DNA of 5,066 nucleotides. Origin: Oscillospiraceae bacterium (GTDB taxonomy: Bacteria > Bacillota_A > Clostridia > Oscillospirales > WRJC01). The notes under the pieces were generated by a model, which made no database searches, was not told the origin of the DNA, and saw only the letters and a list, made by a program, of their open reading frames with translations. The position numbers and the translations under genes were made by a program. The DNA is taken from contig WQXD01000267.1 of the NCBI GenBank assembly GCA_009785015.1, positions 1 to 5,066 on the forward strand. Reading direction: 5' to 3'. The number at the start of each line of letters is the position of its first letter. Position 1 is the first letter of the stretch. Shown here piece after piece: positions 1 to 4,148 of the stretch.

Positions 1-1
1 A

Positions 2-247
2 CTTGTTTGGGCGTGGTCGGTTCACACAGAATATACTTTCCAGCAAAATATCGCGAAATGGGCAAAAGGCTGTACGAAAATCATTATCGCCCACCGTCTC
101 ACGACAATACGCGATGCGGATTATATTTTGTTTTTAGACGAGGGCAAAATTATCGAACAGGGTTCGCCCTATGAATTGATCAGAAAAGAGGGCGGCAAAT
201 TCAAGGACTATTGGGAAAAACAGTTTTTATTTCAAGAAAGGGAGTAA
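2..247 (+). CDS. ABC exporter ATP-binding/permease protein, C-terminal fragment
   Basis: This is the last 81 codons of an ABC transporter ATPase, read in the frame starting at base 2 and ending at TAA 245-247; the 5' part lies outside the window. The visible protein has the switch (H-loop) motif IIIAHRLTTI with its histidine at 92-94, then the exporter-type ending ADYILFLDEGKIIEQGSPYELI and a Lys/Glu-rich tail. This pattern (AHRLxTIxxADxIxxLxxGxIxExGxxxEL) is typical of the nucleotide-binding domain of membrane-embedded ABC exporters (MsbA/LmrA-like half transporters), so the missing part should contain a six-helix permease domain. What is odd is the stretch before the H-loop. The expected Walker B/D-loop (LDEA-SALDTETE type) reads LVWAWSVHTEYTF, about two to three residues short and without the acidic pair. 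It may be a degenerate nucleotide site of a heterodimeric exporter or a sequence error near the contig edge. The family call is firm; the substrate is unknown. Confidence 0.92.
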   Translation, partial: LVWAWSVHTEYTFQQNIAKWAKGCTKIIIAHRLTTIRDADYILFLDEGKIIEQGSPYELIRKEGGKFKDYWEKQFLFQERE

Positions 248-252
248 CTCCC
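240..252. repeat. Short palindrome over the stop codon of the exporter gene
   Basis: GGGAGT-A-ACTCCC is a perfect 6-bp inverted repeat with a single central base. It overlaps the TAA at 245-247 and fills most of the 8-bp gap to the convergent ABC-F gene. As RNA it could form only a 4-bp stem with a 5-nt loop, and no T-run follows on either strand, so it is not a convincing terminator. It is the only structured element between the two genes. Confidence 0.35.
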
Positions 253-255
253 CTA

Positions 256-2052
256 CTACTCTTCCAGCCACTCGTTATAGAGAAGCTCAAGTTTTTTCTC
301 AAGCCGGGTTTTTTTGTCATAATCCATCGCCGTTTCCGCCTTTTTCAATTCGGCTTCGAGTTCATGGATCAATTCTTCCAATGAAGCAAATGAAACAGGT
401 GAAACGGGCTTTTTTTCGCGGGTTTGTGTTTTTTTCCCTGCCTCCGGGTTTTTGCGCGCGTTCTTTTGGACCGGCGCCGGACGGGTCATTTCGAGGTATT
501 CGTCGAAGCCGCAGTCATATTTTGCGATAACGCCGTTATCCATACTCCATACCTGCCCCGCGAACTTGTTTAGGAAGTACCGGTCATGTGAGACGAACAG
601 CATCGTGCCCTCGAAATCGGACAGCGCGTTTTCTATCCATTCCCGCGAAGCGATATCGAGGTGGTTCGTGGGCTCGTCGAGCAGCAAAAAGTTGACATTC
701 TCCTGCATCATGATACAGAGTTTTAGCCGGCTCTTTTCGCCGCCCGAAAGAACGCCGACCTTTTTGTTTACATCCTCGGCCCGGAAATGGAATCCGGCGA
801 GGATATTGCGGGCCTTATCCGCGGATGCGCCCGTTTTATGGCGCAGCGTGTCCACAATTGTGGCTTCCATATCGTCAAATGTGATGATTTGGGACATATA
901 CGCCGCTTTTACGCTTGGGCTGAGTTTTACTTCGCCGCAGTCGGGCTGCTCTTCGCCCGTTATCATTTTTAACAGAGTTGTCTTGCCGCAGCCGTTTGCC
1001 CCGATGAGCGCGATACGCTCGTTTCGGCGTATTTTCAGGCTCAGACCGCTTAAAATCAATTTTGTCCCGTAGCTTTTATTCACCGAATCAAACGAAACGA
1101 TCTCCTTGGAGGCGTAGCTTCCGCTGTCAAACTCCGCCGTCAGCTTTTGCGCCGCGACCGGTTTATCGATTTTTTCCATGTGATCGATCCGCGACAGTAT
1201 GGCGTGATGCTTTGTGGTGAAACGGTTTTGTTCGACAAACCATTTCGCCCTTTCCTCTATCCGCTTGATTTCTTTCTGCTGGCGTTCATACTGCTCCAGC
1301 TGCGAGATATACCTGCGCTCTTTCTCATCAGCGTACCAGCTGTAGTTCCCGCTGTATAAATTCGCTTTGCCTTCTTCGATTTCGACAATCCGCGAAACCA
1401 CCCGGTCCAAAAACACCCTGTCGTGCGATACCGCGACAACCGTTCCCGGATAATCGCGCAAAAAATTCTCAAGCCATTCAAGCGCGTTGAAATCAAGGTG
1501 ATTCGTCGGCTCGTCGAGCAGAAGGATGTCGCTTTCCCGCAAAAGGATGCGCGCCAGGTTTACCCGCGTTTTTTCTCCGCCGGAAAGCTGTTCAAACGGG
1601 CTGTTTCTGACATTGCGGTCAATATCCATTCCGCTGCACACTTTGTCCAACTTTACCTCGGCGTCATATCCTCCCAGACGCTCGTATTCTTCCATCAGGC
1701 GGCCGTACCGGGCGAGCACCGCCGGGTTCGCGTCGCCTTCGATTTTTTTCATCTCGGCGAAAACGCCCGCGGCTTCAAAAAAAGACGAACGCAGCACATC
1801 TTCGGCGGTGGAGGCTTTTTCGAATATGGGAATCTGCGCGAGCATTTCGACCTTTTTTCCCGAAGCCTTCGATAAATTTCCGCGCTCGTAAGGCTCTTCC
1901 CCCGTGATTATCTTGAACAGCGTGGTTTTGCCGGAACCGTTTTTACCCAGCAGACCGATCTTCTCCCCTTTGTACACTTCAAACGTAATCCCTTTTAACA
2001 CATGGTTCGAGCCGTAATATTTGTTTATTTCATTGACCGATATATCAATCAT
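256..2052 (-). CDS. ABC-F family ATPase (ribosome-associated, possible antibiotic ribosome-protection protein)
   Basis: This 598-residue soluble protein has two ABC ATPase domains and no membrane segments. Domain 1 has Walker A GKNGSGKT (36-43), signature LSGGE (156-160), Walker B DILLLDEP with catalytic E181, and switch H210. Domain 2 has GANGCGKT (351-358), LSGGEKSR (435-442), FLLLDEP with E460, and H489. Both sites look catalytically intact. The LLLDEPTNHLD form of Walker B, present twice, is diagnostic of ABC-F. Residues about 240-300 are the charged interdomain linker (P-site tRNA-interaction motif) that reaches toward the peptidyl-transferase centre. A Lys-rich spacer (about 525-553) leads to a C-terminal helical segment (about 555-598, coiled-coil-like), as in Uup/YdiF-type members. 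The start ATG (2052-2050) has an AAAGGA Shine-Dalgarno at 2068-2063, spaced 10 nt. ABC-F proteins bind the ribosomal E site; some rescue stalled ribosomes, others displace antibiotics. The long leader with an attenuator-like terminator favours a resistance role (inference). The subfamily cannot be assigned by eye. Confidence 0.96.
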   Translation of the reverse strand: MIDISVNEINKYYGSNHVLKGITFEVYKGEKIGLLGKNGSGKTTLFKIITGEEPYERGNLSKASGKKVEMLAQIPIFEKASTAEDVLRSSFFEAAGVFAEMKKIEGDANPAVLARYGRLMEEYERLGGYDAEVKLDKVCSGMDIDRNVRNSPFEQLSGGEKTRVNLARILLRESDILLLDEPTNHLDFNALEWLENFLRDYPGTVVAVSHDRVFLDRVVSRIVEIEEGKANLYSGNYSWYADEKERRYISQLEQYERQQKEIKRIEERAKWFVEQNRFTTKHHAILSRIDHMEKIDKPVAAQKLTAEFDSGSYASKEIVSFDSVNKSYGTKLILSGLSLKIRRNERIALIGANGCGKTTLLKMITGEEQPDCGEVKLSPSVKAAYMSQIITFDDMEATIVDTLRHKTGASADKARNILAGFHFRAEDVNKKVGVLSGGEKSRLKLCIMMQENVNFLLLDEPTNHLDIASREWIENALSDFEGTMLFVSHDRYFLNKFAGQVWSMDNGVIAKYDCGFDEYLEMTRPAPVQKNARKNPEAGKKTQTREKKPVSPVSFASLEELIHELEAELKKAETAMDYDKKTRLEKKLELLYNEWLEE

Positions 2053-2062
2053 TTTTAATTTT

Positions 2063-2068
2063 TCCTTT
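2063..2068 (-). promoter_or_regulatory. Shine-Dalgarno of ABC-F overlapping the leader ORF 2 stop
   Basis: AAAGGA on the minus strand lies 10 nt upstream of the ABC-F ATG. The TAA of leader ORF 2 (2069-2067) overlaps its first two bases, so any ribosome finishing that ORF would sit on this site. It also fixes the ATG at 2052 as the ABC-F start. Confidence 0.7.
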
Positions 2069-2162
2069 ACTGTTTTTTATTTTTATTATTTGAACAAAAA
2101 AATACCCCTGCGCAAAATCGTTTCGACTGCACAAGGTTACCAAAAAACATAAAGGAGCGCAT
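2067..2162 (-). CDS. Candidate leader ORF 2 upstream of ABC-F (31 aa)
   Basis: This ORF reads ATG (2162-2160) to TAA (2069-2067) and encodes 31 residues starting MRSFMFFGNL and containing QSKRFCAGVFFCS. It begins 5 nt after the stop of leader ORF 1 (TGAGTTTTATG), so it could be reached by translational reinitiation; its own Shine-Dalgarno is weak (GTGAG, 4 nt away). Its codons 9-23 run through the terminator hairpin and T-run, and its stop overlaps the AAAGGA of the ABC-F gene, 14 nt before that ATG. A ribosome translating it would melt the terminator and be delivered to the ABC-F start. The placement argues for function, but an ORF of this length can occur by chance in T-rich DNA. There is no known homologue that I recognise. 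Confidence 0.38.
   Translation of the reverse strand: MRSFMFFGNLVQSKRFCAGVFFCSNNKNKKQ
2096..2137 (-). terminator. Intrinsic terminator (attenuator) in the ABC-F leader
   Basis: On the minus strand the 5' arm ACCTTGTGCA (2137-2128) pairs with TGCGC-A-GGGGT (2114-2104), giving 10 bp with three G-U pairs and one bulged A at 2109. Inside it TCG-AAA-CGA adds a small apical stem. The stem is followed, after one A, by seven consecutive T (2102-2096). This is a regular Rho-independent terminator shape, and it sits 43 nt before the ABC-F start codon and about 210 nt after the predicted transcription start. A terminator between a gene and its own promoter is the hallmark of attenuation. The T at the base and the G-U pairs suggest moderate strength, which suits a switch. 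Confidence 0.72.
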
Positions 2163-2189
2163 AAAACTCACGCCGCGCCTTTTTTCGGT
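2139..2189 (-). ncRNA. Possible second leader hairpin abutting the terminator
   Basis: In the minus-strand leader, ACC (2189-2187) and AAAAAA (2185-2180) can pair with TTTTTTGGT (2147-2139), with G2186 bulged. GG-CGC further in can pair with GCG-CT-CC (2160-2154), leaving internal loops. The stem is A/U-rich and interrupted, so its stability is doubtful. It ends two bases before the terminator stem begins. It contains the leader ORF 1 stop and the leader ORF 2 start, so it could also mask the latter. Confidence 0.3.
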
Positions 2190-2317
2190 GACAGGCATTC
2201 AAAACAATTTTGAAAATGGGCGGACTCCCCCCTTGTACCGATCATTTTGAATGAATATTTACGCACTGTATCACTTCCAAAAAACAAAACCGCGCATAAA
2301 AATTTAGATTGCTCCAC
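2168..2317 (-). CDS. Candidate leader ORF 1 upstream of ABC-F (49 aa, GTG start)
   Basis: GTG (2317-2315) to TGA (2170-2168) encodes 49 residues starting VEQSKFLCAVLFFGS and ending in SPKKGAA. It is the first ORF of the predicted ABC-F transcript, starting about 30 nt from the expected 5' end, and has a good ribosome-binding site (AGGTGGTGAG, with AGGTGG 8 nt before GTG); another in-frame GTG sits at 2326. It has no signal peptide or recognisable domain. Its position over the leader hairpin and before a terminator suits a sensing leader peptide whose translation, or stalling by a drug, decides which RNA fold forms. Residues 3-15 resemble residues 12-24 of leader ORF 2 (8 of 13 identical). An 8-codon ATG ORF in another frame (2297-2271) is an alternative leader. 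Confidence 0.48.
   Translation of the reverse strand: MEQSKFLCAVLFFGSDTVRKYSFKMIGTRGESAHFQNCFECLSPKKGAA
2196..2253 (-). ncRNA. Leader hairpin presenting a potential antiterminator loop
   Basis: CATTCAAAATGAT (2253-2241) pairs with ATTGTTTTGAATG (2208-2196): 13 bp, of which nine outer pairs are perfect and two inner ones are G-U. The 32-nt loop contains GTACAAGG (2238-2231), which can pair over 8 bp (one G-U) with CCTTGTGC (2136-2129), the 5' arm of the terminator. This pairing and the terminator are mutually exclusive, so it is a candidate antiterminator. The hairpin lies in codons 22-41 of leader ORF 1, where a translating ribosome would disrupt it. The pairings are read directly from the sequence; the switching role is inference. 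Confidence 0.48.
2271..2297 (-). CDS. Alternative minimal leader peptide, MRGFVFWK
   Basis: Within leader ORF 1, in another frame, ATG (2297-2295) opens an 8-codon ORF, MRGFVFWK, ending at TGA 2273-2271. Its best Shine-Dalgarno, GGAG at 2315-2312, is 14 nt away, which is rather far. Very short hydrophobic/aromatic leader peptides do precede drug-inducible resistance genes, so it is kept as an alternative to the 49-codon frame. Only one of the two overlapping frames need be used. Confidence 0.18.
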   Translation of the reverse strand: MRGFVFWK

Positions 2318-2335
2318 GCCTCTCACCACCTTTTG

Positions 2336-2345
2336 TTGAATTCAA
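2336..2345. repeat. 10-bp palindrome at the ABC-F transcription start
   Basis: TTGAATTCAA is a perfect palindrome covering roughly +2 to +12 of the predicted ABC-F transcript. It could be a small operator or just an AT-rich coincidence; nothing else supports a binding site. Confidence 0.25.
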
Positions 2346-2353
2346 TAGTAGTT

Positions 2354-2382
2354 ATCATATCATAAATTTTTTTGTTTGTCAA
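2354..2382 (-). promoter_or_regulatory. Sigma-A-type promoter of the ABC-F leader
   Basis: On the minus strand, -35 TTGACA (2382-2377) is a perfect consensus and -10 TATGAT (2359-2354) matches five of six positions. The spacer is exactly 17 bp (2376-2360). Transcription should start near 2347, giving a leader of about 295 nt before the ABC-F ATG. An A/T tract (2392-2404) upstream of the -35 could act as an UP element. A strong constitutive-looking promoter in front of an intrinsic terminator fits control at the level of elongation rather than initiation. Confidence 0.78.
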
Positions 2383-2406
2383 GGGCCGGCCAAAAAATTT
2401 TTTTGT
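2364..2406. repeat. Duplicated A/T tract flanking GGCCGGCC between the divergent promoters
   Basis: The 12-mer AAATTTTTTTGT occurs at 2364-2375 and again at 2395-2406, on either side of the GC palindrome GGCCGGCC (2384-2391). The second copy, with the preceding A-run, makes an A6T7 tract that lies 10-24 bp upstream of the -35 elements of both divergent promoters, so it could serve both as an UP element or a bending site. The first copy forms most of the ABC-F promoter spacer. Functional meaning is uncertain. Confidence 0.35.
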
Positions 2407-2415
2407 CGGTATTTG

Positions 2416-2444
2416 TTGTTTTTTATTGTTTTTTGTGATATACT
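2416..2444 (+). promoter_or_regulatory. Extended -10 promoter of the CotH-like lipoprotein gene
   Basis: The -35 is TTGTTT (2416-2421) and the -10 is TATACT (2439-2444), 17 bp apart. A TG at 2436-2437 makes an extended -10 (TGATATACT). The start would be near 2451, leaving a leader of about 30 nt. The gene's ribosome-binding site, GGGAGGGG (2467-2474), is 8 nt before the ATG at 2483. The weak -35 is offset by the extended -10 and the adjacent A/T tract. Confidence 0.65.
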
Positions 2445-2482
2445 TGTAATTAATTTCAGTCGATTCGGGAGGGGCAATCAAA

Positions 2483-4141
2483 ATGCTCGTACAAAAAAAC
2501 AAAACAAAAATATTGTTTCTTGTTCTGTTATATATAATCTTTGTATTTTTGTGTTCATGCAGCTCAAATGAACAAAGCCAAACAGACGCGCCATCCCCCA
2601 CCTCCCCTCCTGCCCCGCCCGTCAGCTTGATTATCGCGCCGGATGAAGGAGCCATGGAGCCCGCAAAAGGCTCTGTAATAGCGATAACCTATGAAAGCGC
2701 CAATAAAAAAGCGGGCAAAATCGAGGGAGAGCCGGAGCAGCGGATAATATACGGCGAGACCGCTGCCGAAAAAATAAGCGCCGTGCCTTCCCTCGGATGG
2801 AAATTCCTGCGCTGGAGCGACGGTTCAACCGTGCCCGTGCGGGAGGGCGACAGCTATAAAACGGATGTGACCCTCACGGCGTATTTTGCTCACGACACGC
2901 TGAGCATGCCCGCTGTATCGATATCGACCGGCAGCCATGATATCGGCGACAATTATGTGCGCGCCGAAATATCGATCGACTATATCGACCCCGAGATAAC
3001 GCGAGATTACAGGGCGCAGATACGCGTCCGCGGGGCAAATTCGCGCAGTTATCCCAAACTTTCGTACAAAATCCGCCTTGATGACCGGTACAACCTGCTC
3101 GATATAACGACAAAAAAAATAAGAGGCAACAGGCACTATGTGCTGATTGCCGTCTGGAACGATTATTCGCTTCTGCGGACTCCGATGGGTTTCGATTTGA
3201 TGGATCGGCTTGAGGGGATTCCTTTGTCGCCGAATTATACATATGCAGAAGTATATTTTGACGATGTATACGCAGGCGTGTATCTGCTTGTGGAGGATAT
3301 ACGCGTCGATGAGAACAGGATCGATATCGACGACACAAACACCGGGGACACAAACAGTTTTCTCGTCTCTTCCGCCCCCGGGAGAGAGATTGTGCTATCC
3401 TATTCTTCGGGGTATGACGGCGGATATTACGGGGTAAGGGACGAAAATTCGTTTGGAAGCATGCGGATACGCAGCCAGGTCCACAATCAGCAGCAATTAG
3501 ACTTCGTACAAAACACGCTTCAAAGGGCATGGGATTCGATCCCCGACAGAGAAACGGCAAAGCAGCGTTTTGATATCGCTTCGCTTGTCGACGTGTATAT
3601 CGCCGCCGAAATCATGAAAGGGCTCGACATCGCGTGGAACAACCATTTTTGGATGCACTATGACGAGTCGTCGGATAAGGTGTACTTCAGCACTTTGTGG
3701 GATCTCAAATTCGGCGGCGGAAACCACAGCGGGCACAACGGTTTTTGGGCAAATTTCGAGGGGCTCGGAATGATAGCCGCCCAGGGACAGTGGGGGCAGT
3801 ATAACCGCTGGTTTATCGAATTGATGAAGCAGGTTTGGTTTCGGGAATTGGTTCAGCGGCGTTTTGCCGAAATCGACGACGTGCTTGATTCCATCGTCCC
3901 CATGCTGTATGCCAATTATGATTTGCACAGAGTCAGCTTTGAGCGCAATTTCACGCGCTGGCCCAAAGGCAATATCGGGACTGACTCGAACTTCACCCCC
4001 AGACAGGTCGTCGCCCTAAAAAACAACGAGGAAAACGCGAACTACCTCATAAACTGGATGGAACAGAGAATTTCGTGGCTGCGGGCATATATCGGCAGTC
4101 CGGACTTCATAAGCCACGCGGGAACGACCAATCCGGGCTAA
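2483..4141 (+). CDS. Secreted lipoprotein with InlB-B-repeat-like domain and CotH-kinase-like domain
   Basis: This 552-residue protein begins with a type II signal peptide: basic KNKTK, a hydrophobic core (about 10-23), and lipobox L23-C24-S25-C26, so it should be lipidated at C26 on the outer membrane face. A Pro/Ser/Thr-rich tether (about 33-47) follows. Residues about 62-137 resemble the divergent InlB B-repeat fold (YESA..GKIEGEPEQ, GWKFLRWSDG, LTAYFA). Residues about 145-537 match the CotH family: IRVRGANSRSYPK..YKIRL (180-199), NRHYVLIAVWNDYSLLRTPMG (216-236), AEVYFDDVYAGVYLLVEDIRVDENRID (255-281), IAAEIMKGLD and WDLKFG (406-411). CotH of Bacillus spores is an atypical kinase of coat proteins, but many family members are surface proteins of anaerobes with unknown targets. 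Here the usual WDxD(x)xFG motif has Lys409 in place of the second Asp, so metal binding or catalysis may be altered. ATG 2483 is set by GGGAGGGG at 2467-2474. It is monocistronic and converges on the next gene, 7 bp away. Confidence 0.92.
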   Translation: MLVQKNKTKILFLVLLYIIFVFLCSCSSNEQSQTDAPSPTSPPAPPVSLIIAPDEGAMEPAKGSVIAITYESANKKAGKIEGEPEQRIIYGETAAEKISAVPSLGWKFLRWSDGSTVPVREGDSYKTDVTLTAYFAHDTLSMPAVSISTGSHDIGDNYVRAEISIDYIDPEITRDYRAQIRVRGANSRSYPKLSYKIRLDDRYNLLDITTKKIRGNRHYVLIAVWNDYSLLRTPMGFDLMDRLEGIPLSPNYTYAEVYFDDVYAGVYLLVEDIRVDENRIDIDDTNTGDTNSFLVSSAPGREIVLSYSSGYDGGYYGVRDENSFGSMRIRSQVHNQQQLDFVQNTLQRAWDSIPDRETAKQRFDIASLVDVYIAAEIMKGLDIAWNNHFWMHYDESSDKVYFSTLWDLKFGGGNHSGHNGFWANFEGLGMIAAQGQWGQYNRWFIELMKQVWFRELVQRRFAEIDDVLDSIVPMLYANYDLHRVSFERNFTRWPKGNIGTDSNFTPRQVVALKNNEENANYLINWMEQRISWLRAYIGSPDFISHAGTTNPG

Positions 4142-4148
4142 ATGGCAA

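Noticed and set aside
452..1072. 206-codon plus-strand ORF antisense to the ABC-F gene
   Set aside because: It lies over the conserved second ATPase domain of ABC-F; its composition is that of an antisense shadow.
2392..2404. A6T7 tract as a bidirectional terminator
   Set aside because: It has no GC stem of its own and lies upstream of both promoters, so an UP element or bending tract is more plausible.
2323..2655. 110-codon minus-strand ORF across the CotH 5' end and the intergenic region
   Set aside because: It is antisense to a well-supported lipoprotein signal peptide and covers both promoters; it has no ribosome-binding site or recognisable motif, and its composition is low-complexity Lys/Asn/Ile.
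2874..3560. 228-codon minus-strand ORF inside the CotH-like gene
   Set aside because: Rich in Arg, Ser and Cys with no domain; a codon-shadow of the strongly supported plus-strand gene.
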